DNA of 64,000 nt from Lentzea albida (GCF_900111005.1 NZ_FOFV01000007.1:124001-188000), one strand, 5' to 3'; shown: positions 26,553 to 36,219, numbered from the stretch's first letter. The notes: generated by a model from the letters alone, not told the origin. Translations and numbers: made by a program.

Positions 26553-26614
26553 GGGTGCGGTCGGGGCGAGGTCCGCACCCAGGCTGCGCCCCTGCCCTGC
26601 CTCGCCCCGCACCC
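26553..26614. terminator. GC-rich hairpin between convergent genes
   Basis: GGGTGCGG-TCG-GGGCGAGG (from 26553) pairs with CCTCGCCCCGCACCC (26600-26614), with a small bulge. It lies in the 180-bp gap between the convergent DUF305-like and NmrA-like genes. It is followed by four CCCGTG repeats (26612-26635) and C-rich low-complexity sequence. No U-tract is seen, as is common for actinomycete terminators. Confidence 0.45.
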
Positions 26615-26708
26615 GTGCCCGTGCCCGTGCCCGTGCCCGGACTCACCATCCGCCCCGCCCCCGCCCACGGCCCTCCCCTCGCCCCGAACCCGTTCCCCAA
26701 CCAGGCGC

Positions 26709-27575
26709 TCAGGACCGTCCGCCCACGGCCTCCTCCAGCACCTCCCGCAACGGAGTCACCGGCCGTCCGAGCAGCTTCTCCAGTTCCTCCCCCGTGGTCG
26801 CGAACTCGCCCCGCCGCGACGCCCGGAACATCCCGACCAGCAGGTCGGCCCGGTCCCTCGGCACACCGTTGCCGACCAGCGCCGCCGCCCACTCCTCGTC
26901 GTCGACGACGACCCGCCGAACCGTCCGGCCCGTGATCTCCCCCAGCAGCACCGCGACGTCGCCGAGGTCGAGCGCCTCCCGGGCGGTGAGGGGCGGGGTC
27001 GGACCGTCGAAGCTCTCCTCTCCCGCGAGCAGGATCGCGGCCGCCTCGGCGAGGTCGGCGTGCGCGGTCCACGACACCGGACCGTCCGCGGGCGCCACCA
27101 GCTCCCCCGTCGTGAGGGCCCGCCCCAGCAACAACGGGACCGTCGAGGCGTAGAAGCCGTTGCGCAGCGACGTGAACGGGACCCCGGACTCCTCGAGGCA
27201 CCGCTCCGTGGCGGCGTGGTCGGGCATCGGCAGGAACAGCGAGTCGCTCGCCGCGCCCTGGTGGCTCGTGTAGAAGATCCGCTCCACTCCGGCCGCGCGG
27301 GCGGCCTCGATCGCGTTGACGTGCCGCTCGACCGCCGTCGAACGGGTGTCGTTCGTCGAGACGAGCAGCACCTGCGCCGCCCCCTCGAACGTCCCGGCGA
27401 GCGAGCCGGGATCGGCGAAGTCGCCCCGCCGCACCCGCACCCCGCGCCCGGCCAGCGCCGCGGCCTTGTCGACGTCCCGCACGCTGACGCCCACGCGACT
27501 CGCCGGCACCCGCTCCAGCAACCGCTCCACGACCTGGGCTCCGAGCTGGCCGGTCGCTCCACTGACGATGATCAT
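26709..27575 (-). CDS. NmrA-like NAD(P)-binding oxidoreductase
   Basis: A 288-residue atypical short-chain dehydrogenase of the NmrA/QorB type. The Rossmann motif is GATGQLG near the N-terminus, followed by VRDVDKAAALAGRGVRVRRGDFADP, LLVSTNDTRSTAVERHVNAIEAA, and the substrate region around LRNGFYAS. It lacks the usual SDR Tyr-x-x-x-Lys. Relatives reduce quinones or sense NADP(H). The start is ATG 27575 (a GTG one codon upstream is possible). It is divergent from a TetR gene over an 8-bp inverted repeat, the layout of an electrophile- or quinone-responsive pair. Confidence 0.87.
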   Translation of the reverse strand: MIIVSGATGQLGAQVVERLLERVPASRVGVSVRDVDKAAALAGRGVRVRRGDFADPGSLAGTFEGAAQVLLVSTNDTRSTAVERHVNAIEAARAAGVERIFYTSHQGAASDSLFLPMPDHAATERCLEESGVPFTSLRNGFYASTVPLLLGRALTTGELVAPADGPVSWTAHADLAEAAAILLAGEESFDGPTPPLTAREALDLGDVAVLLGEITGRTVRRVVVDDEEWAAALVGNGVPRDRADLLVGMFRASRRGEFATTGEELEKLLGRPVTPLREVLEEAVGGRS

Positions 27576-27584
27576 CACTGCCTC

Positions 27585-27623
27585 GCTAACGTTGGTAGTA
27601 ACGCTGACACTATCGACGTTAGC
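27585..27623. promoter_or_regulatory. Operator GCTAACGT-N23-ACGTTAGC
   Basis: Perfect 8-bp arms at 27585-27592 and 27616-27623 lie in the 71-bp gap between the NmrA-like gene and tetR. The right arm sits just upstream of the tetR -10 box (TAGAGT, 27634-27639). It is the obvious binding site for the TetR protein. Confidence 0.6.
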
Positions 27624-27646
27624 AACGTCGCGCTAGAGTGGGTCTC

Positions 27647-28321
27647 GTGGTCGAGAGCAACCGGGACAAGGCACGTGCACACGTCGTGGAGGTCGCGGCC
27701 CGGCTGCTGCGCGAGCAGGGAGCCGCCGCGGTCACCATCCGCGCCGTCGCCCAGGCCGCGGGCACCCAGGCACCGGCGATCTACCGGTTCTTCGAGGACA
27801 AGGAGGCGTTGCTCGACGCCGTCGCCGAGCACGTCTTCGCCGCGTACGTCGCCACCAAGGCGATGACCGAGCAGGGTGACGACCCGGTCGCCGACCTGCG
27901 GGCCGGGTGGGACACGCACCTCGGTTTCGGGCTCGCCAACCCCGAACTGGCCGGCCTGCTGCTCGACCCGTCCCGCGCCGCCCGGTCGCCGGCGATCGCC
28001 GGCGGGATCGAGATCCTGCGCGCCCGCGTGGCCCGCGTCGCCGCGGCGGGGCGGCTCCGGGTGAGCGAACGGCGGGCCGTCGAGCTGGTGCACGCCGCGG
28101 GAACGGGGGCGGTGCTCACCCTGCTGTCCTCAGCGCCGCAGGACCGGGATCCGGAACTCGCCGACGTCCTGTTCGAGACGGTCGCGCGGGCGATCCTCAC
28201 CGACGAGCCCGCGGGCGAGACCTCCTCGGCGACCGACGTGGTGCGGCGCGCCCTGCCCGCGTTGCGGCAGCTGACGGAAGCGGAGCGCTCGCTGCTGTCG
28301 GAGTGGCTGGCCCGGCCCTGA
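27647..28321 (+). CDS. TetR-family transcriptional regulator
   Basis: A 224-residue repressor with the TetR helix-turn-helix at about residues 8-55 (RLLREQGAAAVTIRAVAQAAGTQAPAIYRFFEDKEALL). The GTG at 27647 is about 7 nt after a TAGAGT -10 box, so the mRNA is likely leaderless; a GTG three codons upstream overlaps the -10 and is unlikely. It faces the NmrA-like oxidoreductase gene and probably represses both. A strong terminator hairpin follows immediately. Confidence 0.87.
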   Translation: MVESNRDKARAHVVEVAARLLREQGAAAVTIRAVAQAAGTQAPAIYRFFEDKEALLDAVAEHVFAAYVATKAMTEQGDDPVADLRAGWDTHLGFGLANPELAGLLLDPSRAARSPAIAGGIEILRARVARVAAAGRLRVSERRAVELVHAAGTGAVLTLLSSAPQDRDPELADVLFETVARAILTDEPAGETSSATDVVRRALPALRQLTEAERSLLSEWLARP

Positions 28322-28329
28322 GACGCGGC

Positions 28330-28364
28330 AGGGCGCTCCCGCCCGCGGGGGGTGGGAGCGCCCT
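28330..28364. terminator. Bidirectional terminator hairpin
   Basis: AGGGCGCTCCC (28330-28340) and GGGAGCGCCCT (28354-28364) form a perfect 11-bp stem with a 13-nt loop. It lies between the convergent tetR and GH87-like genes and ends 8 bp before the latter's stop. Confidence 0.8.
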
Positions 28365-28371
28365 CTCCTCG

Positions 28372-31296
28372 CTACCAGCCGGAGTTGCCAGTACCGCGCT
28401 GCACCGTGAACCTGTTCTCGTCGTTGGCCATCCCCTGGCTCCCGGTGCCCTTCACACCGGTCACGGTCACCCAGTCGAAACGCCCCGTGCCGGTCACCAG
28501 GTTGAAGTGGATGCCGTGCGACCCGGCGTTGGACACCGCCACGCCCTTGTCGTCAGTGAAGGCCTCGGTCGCGCCGCCGGTACCGGTGATCCGCACGTTG
28601 TCCACCGTCACGTTCGAGATCGCCTTGTTCCAGCTGAACAACATGCCGTGGTAGCTGGAGTCGACGATCTCCAGGTCCCTCACCACCAGAGGCGCGGTGA
28701 TGTCGGACTTCTCGGCGAACAGCCAGACCGCGCCGGTGTGGGTGTCCCAGTCCCAGTTGCGGGTGCCGGTGCGGGTGAAGGTGGTGCGCTGCACCGAGGT
28801 CGTGCCGGCGAACGGCTTGGCGTCGTGCCAGCTCGACACCATGACACCGGCACCGTTGAACACCGTGTCGCTGATCAGCGAGTCCTCGACGCGGTTGTCC
28901 GTGCCGCCGTAGATCGCGGCGCCGTTGGCGAGGATCGGCAGCGAGATGGTGTTGAACGCGAACACGCTGCGGCTGACTTCGCTCTTCGGGTTCCACGACC
29001 ACATGGCCATGCCGTCGTCGCCGGTGTTGCGGAAGGTGCTCTGCTCGACGCGGACGTTGGTCGTGGGTCCGTTGTTGCCGTTGACGTTCAGGCCGTCGGC
29101 CATGGTGTTGCGGACGCGCAGACCCGCCGCGTAGAAGCCGTCGGCCTGCTTGAGCCACAGCCCGGTCTTGGCGTGGTTGGTGGCCACGTTGAAGACCGTC
29201 GCGCCGGAGCCCGACTCCACCTCGACGAACGAGTCCGAGTTCGGGGCGTCGTCGGGGTCGCGGGTGGTGACGTCGCCGTCGAAGGTGAGGTCGGCGATCG
29301 TCGTGCCGGCACCGGTGATCGCGAACCCGCCGCGCCGGTCGGCTCCGTTGAGGACGGTGTGCCAGATGCCGGCGCCGCGCACGTCGACGCCGCTGAGGTT
29401 CACGACGCCGTTCAGGTCGTACTGGCCCGCGGGCAGCCACACGCCCCTGGTCGCGGTGCCCTGGGCGGCGGAGACGGCGGCACGGATGCCCGCGCTGTCG
29501 TCGGCGCCGTCACCGGGGTTGGCACCGTGGGTGCGGACGTCGACGTACCCCGCGGGCGCGGTCGTGGCGGTGGCGACCTCGGCGTCGAGCAGGTCGACGG
29601 TGATGTACGCGCCGGCACCGGTGTCCTTGGCCAGGCGGATCACGGTGCCCGCCGGGTAGGTCTGCGGCAGCAGGACGCGCGCGTCGTCGAAGTAGCGGTG
29701 CGGGCGCGCGCCGCCGGGGCCTTCGGCGAACGGGTAACCGCCGTACATCCAGCTGTACTTGGAAGTCAGCTGGAGGTCGGTGACCTTGGTGCCGTTCGCG
29801 TACACGGCGAGCGGCGCGGTGGTGCCGTCGGGGATGCTCGCGCGGACGGTGAGGGCGTTGGCGGGTGCGGTCAGCGTGATCTGCACGTGCTGGCCGGTGC
29901 CGGTGAGCTTGACGGCACCGCGCCCGGAGGCCTCGGCGACGTCGGTGGTGTACTTGCGGCCCGGCGCGAGCTTGGTGCCCGTGGTGGTCCCCGCCTCGGC
30001 CTCGTAGGTGGTGAACGGCACGGTCGCACCCCGCGCGGCCAGCGCGGCCGAGCCGGTCACGGCGATGTTGTCGAGCTGTGCGCCGTTCGCGTCCTGGTAG
30101 CCGATGATGTTCAGACCCGCGCGCAACGCCGTGGTGTGCGTGACGGTGCGCCAGCCGCTGCCGCCGGAGAGGGTCAGTTGCGCACCCTTGACGCCGTTGA
30201 CGTACGCGGTCACCGTGCCGCTCGCGGATGCCGTGTACCGCACCGTGATCGTGGCGTTGCCGGCGCTCGCCTGGTTGATCGTCCGGATCACCCGCGCGCC
30301 CGCTCCGGGCAACGACACCGCGCCGCTCCCGGTCGCACCCGCCGTGGTGGTCGTGACGGCGCCGCCGCCGAGGAAGCCGCTCTCCAGCTCCGTGGTGCCC
30401 TCGGGAGTCGGGGTGGTGTCGTCCGGAGCCAGGGCGACGCTGTCGAGGTTGATGTTGCCGTTGTCGTTGGCACCGAAGGACACCACGACGGTGTTCGGCC
30501 CGACGACGGTGGTCACCGGCACGCTCGCGGTGGCCCACTCGCCCCACGACGCGGTGGCGGGCAGCGAGACCTGTTGTGCCGCACCGTTCACCGCGGCGGT
30601 CATGGTGCGCGGCGATCCGGTTCCGTTGGCGTAGCGCAGGGTCAGGGTCGACCTGGTGGCGGTGCTGGAGACCGTGAACGTCGCCGCCGCACCCCGGTTG
30701 GCGTCGACGAACCCGCCGACGTACCCGCTGCCGGTGTGCCCGCCGTGCTCGGACTCGACCCGCGCGCCACCGGAGAGCGTGCCGGACTCGGCCTCCACGA
30801 CCCCGGCGGCGGGGCTCACCGGCTCGACGGACAGGCTGTCGATGTTGACGTTGCCGTTGTCGCCGCTGCCGTACCGCACGGCGAGGGTGTTGGCGCCCGC
30901 GTTCAGCGTGACGTTCTGGCTCACCGCGCCCCACGACGCCCAGCCGGCGGTGGCGGGGAGCGAGAGTTGCCGGGTGGCGCCGTTGACGGCCAGCGTGACG
31001 GTGCGGGTGCTGCCGGTTCCGTTGGCGTAGCGCAGGACCAGGCTGTGCGCCCCCGCCGCCGACCCGCTGGTCGTGACGGTCAGGGCGGCGTTGCCGCGGT
31101 TCGCGTCGGTGAACCCGCCGACGTAGCCGGAGCCGGTGTACCCGGCGTGCTCGGTCTCGGCGCGGGCGCCGCCCGCGAGCGCGGCGGATTCGGCCTGGTA
31201 GATCGTAGGGGCGGCCGAGACCGCGCTCGTTCCGCCCGCTATCAGGGCAGCGCTGAGTACCGCGACCTTCACGGCCGCGGGGAGTTTCTTCAACAT
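28372..31296 (-). CDS. Large secreted beta-helix glucanase with CBM6/35-type domains (probable GH87)
   Basis: A 974-residue exported enzyme. A signal peptide (cleavage near AVSA-AP, residue 28) is followed by two near-identical carbohydrate-binding repeats (about 30-155 and 165-290, each with GSGYVGGF-x-DANRG and LRYANGTGS). One or two further beta-sandwich domains follow to about 570. A right-handed beta-helix comes next, from GYVDVRTHGANPGDGADDSAG, with NTGDDGMAMWSWNP, DSLISDTVF and WDWDTHTGAVW. CBM6/35 modules plus this helix fit GH87 alpha-1,3-glucanases and mycodextranases. I infer GH87 from the pattern, not from a search. AGGAGA precedes the start. It is last in an operon with a sugar importer and an alpha-glucosidase. 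Confidence 0.75.
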   Translation of the reverse strand: MLKKLPAAVKVAVLSAALIAGGTSAVSAAPTIYQAESAALAGGARAETEHAGYTGSGYVGGFTDANRGNAALTVTTSGSAAGAHSLVLRYANGTGSTRTVTLAVNGATRQLSLPATAGWASWGAVSQNVTLNAGANTLAVRYGSGDNGNVNIDSLSVEPVSPAAGVVEAESGTLSGGARVESEHGGHTGSGYVGGFVDANRGAAATFTVSSTATRSTLTLRYANGTGSPRTMTAAVNGAAQQVSLPATASWGEWATASVPVTTVVGPNTVVVSFGANDNGNINLDSVALAPDDTTPTPEGTTELESGFLGGGAVTTTTAGATGSGAVSLPGAGARVIRTINQASAGNATITVRYTASASGTVTAYVNGVKGAQLTLSGGSGWRTVTHTTALRAGLNIIGYQDANGAQLDNIAVTGSAALAARGATVPFTTYEAEAGTTTGTKLAPGRKYTTDVAEASGRGAVKLTGTGQHVQITLTAPANALTVRASIPDGTTAPLAVYANGTKVTDLQLTSKYSWMYGGYPFAEGPGGARPHRYFDDARVLLPQTYPAGTVIRLAKDTGAGAYITVDLLDAEVATATTAPAGYVDVRTHGANPGDGADDSAGIRAAVSAAQGTATRGVWLPAGQYDLNGVVNLSGVDVRGAGIWHTVLNGADRRGGFAITGAGTTIADLTFDGDVTTRDPDDAPNSDSFVEVESGSGATVFNVATNHAKTGLWLKQADGFYAAGLRVRNTMADGLNVNGNNGPTTNVRVEQSTFRNTGDDGMAMWSWNPKSEVSRSVFAFNTISLPILANGAAIYGGTDNRVEDSLISDTVFNGAGVMVSSWHDAKPFAGTTSVQRTTFTRTGTRNWDWDTHTGAVWLFAEKSDITAPLVVRDLEIVDSSYHGMLFSWNKAISNVTVDNVRITGTGGATEAFTDDKGVAVSNAGSHGIHFNLVTGTGRFDWVTVTGVKGTGSQGMANDENRFTVQRGTGNSGW

Positions 31297-31330
31297 CGTT
31301 GTTGTTCTCCTGGGCGAATGGGGACAGGGC

Positions 31331-32191
31331 CTAACCTTTGACGGCTCCCTCGAGCGCGCCGCTCTGCAGGAACAGCCGTTGGAACACCAGGAAGAGCGCC
31401 ACCGGGATGACCGACGAGATGGCGAGCGCGGCGAGGAACACGTCGAGCTCGACGTAGCGCTGCAACGCGGGCAACCGCACCGACAGCGGCTGCACCGCCG
31501 AGTCGGGCAGCACCAGCAGCGGCCAGAGGAAGTCCTTCCAGCTGGCCACGACGGCGAACACCGACACCACGCCCAGGATCGGGCGCGAGAGCGGCAGGAC
31601 CACCGACCAGAACACCCGCGCGGGTCCGGCGCCGTCGACCCGTGCGGCCTCCAGCACCTCGCGCGGCAGGTTCGCGAAGAACCGTTGCACCAGAACGACG
31701 TTGAACGCGCTGGCGCCCGCAGGCAGCCACACCGCCCAGAACGTGTTGATCATCCCGCTGCGCACGACCGTCAGGTACAGCGGCACGAGCAGCACGATCG
31801 ACGGGACGAACAGCGTGCCGAGCACGACGGCGGTGACCAGTCCGCCGTAGCGGGGCCGCAGGATCGCCAGGGCGTAGCCGGCGGTGGTGGCCACGACGAG
31901 TTGCACGAGCCACGACCCGGCGGCGATCACCACCGTGTTGAGGAAGTACTTGTCGATCTCCACCCGCGTCCACGCGGTGAGCAGGTTGGCGAGGTCGACA
32001 CCCGTCGGGAAGATCGCCAGCGGCGCGCGCAGCGTGTCCTGGGTGGGCGTGACGGCGGCTTTGGCGAGCCACAACATCGGCCCGAGCCCGGTGAGCAGCA
32101 GCGCACCCAGCAACACCCCCTGGACCGCGCGGAGCGTCCGGCGGATCGCCGGGGTGGCGCGCTCCGACGGCGAGATCAGGCCGCGCTTCAC
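31331..32191 (-). CDS. Carbohydrate ABC transporter permease (MalG type)
   Basis: A 286-residue permease with about six membrane helices and the EAA loop (EVLEAARVDGAGPARVFWSVVLPLSRP). It pairs with the permease encoded just upstream to form the heterodimeric channel of a CUT1 sugar importer. The GTG at 32191 overlaps that gene's stop by 4 bp. No ATPase gene lies in the operon; actinomycete CUT1 systems commonly share a single ATPase (MsiK) encoded elsewhere. Confidence 0.92.
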   Translation of the reverse strand: MKRGLISPSERATPAIRRTLRAVQGVLLGALLLTGLGPMLWLAKAAVTPTQDTLRAPLAIFPTGVDLANLLTAWTRVEIDKYFLNTVVIAAGSWLVQLVVATTAGYALAILRPRYGGLVTAVVLGTLFVPSIVLLVPLYLTVVRSGMINTFWAVWLPAGASAFNVVLVQRFFANLPREVLEAARVDGAGPARVFWSVVLPLSRPILGVVSVFAVVASWKDFLWPLLVLPDSAVQPLSVRLPALQRYVELDVFLAALAISSVIPVALFLVFQRLFLQSGALEGAVKG

Positions 32192-33150
32192 GAGGCGCTC
32201 CAGGACTTGGTGACGCGCAGGTACACGGCCGAGAGCACGGCCAGGACGGCGGCGAGCATGATGCTCAGCGCGGTCGCGGCGCCGTAGTCCCCGCCGAGGC
32301 TGCTGGCGAAGGCGTAGTCGTAGATCAGCAACAGGACCGTCATCGTCGAGCCGGCCGGACCGCCGCCGGTGAACAGGAACGGTTCGAGGAACACCTGGGC
32401 CGTGCCGATGATCTGGAGGATGAACGTCACCAGCAGCACGCCCCGCAACCGCGGCAGGGTGACGTGCCAGACCTTGCGCCAGATCCCCGCGCCGTCGATC
32501 TCGGCCGCCTCGTACTGCTCGGCCGGCACGCCGGCCAGCGCGGCCAGGTAGATGATCACTGTGCCGCCCGCCGCGGCCCACGTCGCCTCCAGCACCAGCG
32601 CGGGCATGGCGCTGCCCGGGTCCTGCAGCCACTGCCAGGGTCCCAGTCCGGCCCAGCCGAGCACGGTGTTGAACACACCGGACGGACCGGCGTCGTAGAA
32701 GAACTTCCACAGCAGCACGGCCACCACCGGTGGCACCACCACCGGCAGGTAGGCCAGCGCGCTGAAGAGACCGCGGCGGTGCCGGACCTCGCTGATCAGC
32801 ACGGCGGCGACCAGCGGGATCGGGTAGCCGAACACCAGCGCCAGCACCGCGAACCACAGCGTGTTGCGCACGGCCGTCCACAAGAGAGGGTCAGCGAGCA
32901 CCTGGGCGAAGTTGTCCAGGCCGACGAACGTGACCGGCCCGACGAGGTTCGTCCGCTGGAAGCTCATCACGACCGACTGGACGATCGGCGCCCAGGAGAA
33001 CACCCCGAACACCACCAGCAGCGGCACCAGGAACAGCAGGGTGGTGAGCCCGCCGCGGCGGACCCAGGTGACCGGCGTGCGCCGGCGACGGGGAGCGGGC
33101 GGTGGCGGCGGGACGACCGCCACCGCGCGGACCGGGGACTGGACGGCCAC
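32188..33150 (-). CDS. Carbohydrate ABC transporter permease (MalF type)
   Basis: A 320-residue permease with a Pro/Arg-rich cytoplasmic N-terminus, about six membrane helices, and the EAA loop (EQYEAAEIDGAGIWRKVWHVTLPRLRG). It is the partner of the MalG-type subunit. It starts at a GTG 3 bp after the binding-protein stop, so it is tightly coupled. Confidence 0.92.
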   Translation of the reverse strand: MAVQSPVRAVAVVPPPPPAPRRRRTPVTWVRRGGLTTLLFLVPLLVVFGVFSWAPIVQSVVMSFQRTNLVGPVTFVGLDNFAQVLADPLLWTAVRNTLWFAVLALVFGYPIPLVAAVLISEVRHRRGLFSALAYLPVVVPPVVAVLLWKFFYDAGPSGVFNTVLGWAGLGPWQWLQDPGSAMPALVLEATWAAAGGTVIIYLAALAGVPAEQYEAAEIDGAGIWRKVWHVTLPRLRGVLLVTFILQIIGTAQVFLEPFLFTGGGPAGSTMTVLLLIYDYAFASSLGGDYGAATALSIMLAAVLAVLSAVYLRVTKSWSAS

Positions 33151-33153
33151 CGC

Positions 33154-34515
33154 TCAGCCCCGGCCCATCGTGGCCTGCGCGTCGGCGTCGGCCTTCTTCA
33201 GCAGCGCGGCGACGTCGGCGCCCCGGTCGGTCAGCAGCGTCTGCACCGTCGTGTCCAGGATCTTGTAGACCTCCTGGGTGGATTTGGTGGGCTCGGTGAC
33301 CAGCGGCTGGTCGAACATCTTGTCCGTGTAGGGCTTCATCTGCCCCAGCGGCACGTTCACGTACTGCTTGACCCACTCCTGCTGCTTGTCGTAGGTGGCG
33401 CGGTCCACGACCGGCAGCGCGGGCACGCCGACGGGCTGCTTGGTGTCCGCCAACGTCTTCGCGTCCGCCACCGCGGCGTCCTGGTTCGTGAGCTTGCCCA
33501 TGTAGTAGAAGTCGATCCACTTCACGGCGGCGTCCTTGCCGCGCTCGCCCGTGTTCGAGCTGACGACGGCGAGCGTCCCGCCTCCGAGCACACCCGCGTC
33601 GGGCTTGTCCGCCAGCGGAAGCGCGGCCACGCCGTAGTCGGCGGGCTTGAGGCCGTTCTGGGTGACGAGGTTGCCGTAGTTGCCGCCGCCCGAGACGTAC
33701 ATGCCGATGCGGCCGGCGGCGAAGTCCTGGTTGATGCCCGCCCAGTCGTAGAGGAAGTTGGCACCCATCGAATCGTCGTCCCAGCGCATGGCACGCAACG
33801 TGGTCATCACCTCGGTCATCTCCGGGGTGTCCACGGTCGCCTCGGCGGTCTCGCCGTTCAGCTTCTCGGTGCGCCCGCCGAACGCGTAGTCGAGCGTGGT
33901 GAGGATCCACCCGCCGGTGTTGCCCTGCGTCATCTGCGCGTAGCCGGCCTGACCCGTGCGTTCGGTGATCTGCTTCGCGGCCGAGCTGACCTCCGCCCAC
34001 GTCGTCGGCGGCTTGTCCGGGTCGAGCCCGGCCTGGGTGAACAGCGTGCGGTTGTAGTGCAACGCCTGGCCGTACGCGGCGATCGGCACGGCCCACTGCC
34101 TGCCGTCGGCCGACTGCCCGGCCTTGGCGACGGTCGGGTTGAGCCCCGACGCGTAGGGCAGCGCGGCGACCCGCCCGCTGATGTCGGCGATCTGCTTGCG
34201 CTCGATCAGCCCGCGCCCGTCGGTGAACGGCACGGTCAGCACGTCCGGCGCGGTACCGCCCGCGAGCTGCGCGGTGAAGGTGGCCGCCGTCCAGGTGTAC
34301 TCCTGCGGCTTGACGTCGACGTCGGGGTTGACCTGTTCGAACTGGGCGACGCGGGCGTTGAACGCCTCGATCGCCTTGGCCTCGAGCCCGGCGTCCATGG
34401 CGACGGTGAGGACCACCTTGCCCTCGGCGTTGAGCTCGTCGTCGGGGCTGGAGCCGCACGCGGTGAGCGCCAGGGGCAGGGCGAGGGCGGCGGCTGTCAG
34501 ACGGTGGGACTTCAT
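33154..34515 (-). CDS. Sugar ABC transporter substrate-binding lipoprotein
   Basis: A 453-residue CUT1 (family 1) binding protein with a lipobox (ALTAC, Cys at about 20). Family blocks are FEQVNPDVDVKPQEY, APDVLTVPF and YGQALHYNRTLFTQAGLDPDKPPTTWAEV. Given the flanking alpha-glucosidase and probable alpha-glucanase, the cargo is probably a maltose-, nigero- or other alpha-gluco-oligosaccharide. It lies 16 bp behind the GH13 gene. Confidence 0.92.
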   Translation of the reverse strand: MKSHRLTAAALALPLALTACGSSPDDELNAEGKVVLTVAMDAGLEAKAIEAFNARVAQFEQVNPDVDVKPQEYTWTAATFTAQLAGGTAPDVLTVPFTDGRGLIERKQIADISGRVAALPYASGLNPTVAKAGQSADGRQWAVPIAAYGQALHYNRTLFTQAGLDPDKPPTTWAEVSSAAKQITERTGQAGYAQMTQGNTGGWILTTLDYAFGGRTEKLNGETAEATVDTPEMTEVMTTLRAMRWDDDSMGANFLYDWAGINQDFAAGRIGMYVSGGGNYGNLVTQNGLKPADYGVAALPLADKPDAGVLGGGTLAVVSSNTGERGKDAAVKWIDFYYMGKLTNQDAAVADAKTLADTKQPVGVPALPVVDRATYDKQQEWVKQYVNVPLGQMKPYTDKMFDQPLVTEPTKSTQEVYKILDTTVQTLLTDRGADVAALLKKADADAQATMGRG

Positions 34516-34531
34516 TGTCTCTCCAGGGGAA

Positions 34532-36154
34532 CTACGCGCGCAGCCACGCGGCGGCGTCGGTGGGCAGGGTGGTGGAGGGCGACGTGCCCCCGAGCGTGGT
34601 GCTCGTCAGCAGCACCTCCTGGTGCGGCGGCAACACGAGCGGATCGGGCCCGAAGTTGACCACGCACACCACGTCGTCCCGGCGGAACGCGATCACGTCC
34701 GGTCCCAGGTCGACCCAGTCGAAGGACTCCCCGCGCAGTCCCGCCTCCGCGCGGCGCACCGCCAGAGCCGCCCGGTACAGCGACAGCATCGACTCCGGGT
34801 CGTCCCGCTGCGCCTCCACCGACAGCTCGCCCCACCCGGCGGGTTGCGGCAACCAGGCCGGTTCCCCGTCCTCCGGCCCGAAGCCGTACGAGCGCCCCTC
34901 GCGCGTCCACGGCAGCGGCACGCGGCACCCGTCACGGCCGGGGTCGACGCCCTCGGACCGGAAGTGCATCGGGTCCTGCAGCACCTCCAGCGGCAGGTCC
35001 TCGACCTCGGGCAACCCGAGCTCGTCGCCCTGGTACAGGTAGAGCGCGCCGGGCAGCGCCGCCGTCAGCAGCGCCGCGGCCCGCGCCCTCCGCTCCCCTA
35101 GTTCCAGGTCGGTCGGTTCGCCGAAGCGCTTGGCCAGGAAGGAGAACGACGTCTCGGCCCGGCCGTACCGGGTCACCGGGCGGGTCACGTCGTGGTTCGA
35201 CAGCACCCACGTGGCGGGTGCCCCGACCGGCGCGTGCGCGTCCAGAGTGGACGCGATGGAGTCGCGCAGCTCCTTGGCGTCCCAGGGGCGGCCCATGAAG
35301 TCGAAGTTGAACGCCGAGTGCATCTCGTCGGGCCGCAGGTAGCGGGAGAAGCGCTTCTGGTCGTCCAGCCACACCTCGCCGACCAGCACGCGGGGCTCGT
35401 CGTAGGAGTCGGCGACGGCGCGCCAGCCGCGGTAGATGTCGTGGAGCTCGTCGCGGTCGACGAACGGGTGCTCGCCTGCCGCGTAGGTCTCCGGCACCTC
35501 GGGCAGCGTGGGGTCCTTGACCGGCATGGACGCCGAGTCGACGCGGATGCCCGCCACCCCGCGGTCGAACCAGAACCGCAGCACGTCCTCGTGCTCGCGC
35601 CGCACGTCGGGGTGGTTCCAGTTCAGGTCGGGCTGCTCGGGCGCGAACAGGTGCAGGTACCACTGGCCGTCGGGCACGCGGGTCCAGGTGCCGCCCGCGA
35701 AGCTCGACCGCCAGTTCGTCGGGGGCAGCTCGCCGTTCTCGCCGCGGCCTTCGCGGAACCAGAAGCGTTCGCGCTCAGGGGATCCCGGGCCCGCGGCCAA
35801 CGCCTGCCGGAACCAGGCGTGGTCGCTGGAGACGTGGTTCGGGACCACGTCGACGATCGTGCGGATGCCCAGCGCGGCGGCGTCGGCGATGAGCGCCTCG
35901 GCGTCGGCCAGGGTGCCGAAGGCGGGGTCGATGGCGCGGTAGTCGGCCACGTCGTAGCCACCGTCGGCCATCGGCGAGAGGTACCAGGGCGTGAACCAGA
36001 TGGCGTCGACGCCCAGGTCGCGCAGGTGGCCGAGGCGGGCGCGCACGCCGGCGAGGTCACCGGTCCCGTCGCCGCCCGCGTCGGCGAAACTGCGCGGGTA
36101 GATCTGGTAGATCACCGCGCCACGCCACCAGGGCGGTGGCAGGTCCGTCGTCAC
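34532..36154 (-). CDS. GH13 alpha-glucosidase
   Basis: A 540-residue cytoplasmic alpha-amylase-family enzyme of the oligo-1,6-/alpha-glucosidase kind. It has no signal peptide. The (beta/alpha)8 motifs are clear: DVVPNH (region I), GIRVDSAS with the nucleophile Asp (II), LVGEVW with the acid/base Glu (III), and LSNHD with the stabilising Asp (IV). It would cleave imported oligosaccharides to glucose. I chose the GTG at 36154 (GGGGAG ribosome site) over an upstream GTG at 36184. First gene of the sugar operon and divergent from lacI. Confidence 0.93.
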   Translation of the reverse strand: MTTDLPPPWWRGAVIYQIYPRSFADAGGDGTGDLAGVRARLGHLRDLGVDAIWFTPWYLSPMADGGYDVADYRAIDPAFGTLADAEALIADAAALGIRTIVDVVPNHVSSDHAWFRQALAAGPGSPERERFWFREGRGENGELPPTNWRSSFAGGTWTRVPDGQWYLHLFAPEQPDLNWNHPDVRREHEDVLRFWFDRGVAGIRVDSASMPVKDPTLPEVPETYAAGEHPFVDRDELHDIYRGWRAVADSYDEPRVLVGEVWLDDQKRFSRYLRPDEMHSAFNFDFMGRPWDAKELRDSIASTLDAHAPVGAPATWVLSNHDVTRPVTRYGRAETSFSFLAKRFGEPTDLELGERRARAAALLTAALPGALYLYQGDELGLPEVEDLPLEVLQDPMHFRSEGVDPGRDGCRVPLPWTREGRSYGFGPEDGEPAWLPQPAGWGELSVEAQRDDPESMLSLYRAALAVRRAEAGLRGESFDWVDLGPDVIAFRRDDVVCVVNFGPDPLVLPPHQEVLLTSTTLGGTSPSTTLPTDAAAWLRA

Positions 36155-36219
36155 GACGCACTCCCCTCGATCGAGTCCAGACACGCGACAACCCGCCGAT
36201 CATCGCTGATCAGATCAGG

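Noticed and set aside
26612-26635. Four tandem CCCGTG copies
   Set aside because: Short low-complexity run in a convergent gap; no sign of a functional element beyond the adjacent hairpin.
30500-31230. DNA repeats within the GH87-like gene
   Set aside because: They encode two duplicated carbohydrate-binding modules, so they are protein-domain duplication and not a mobile or CRISPR-type repeat.
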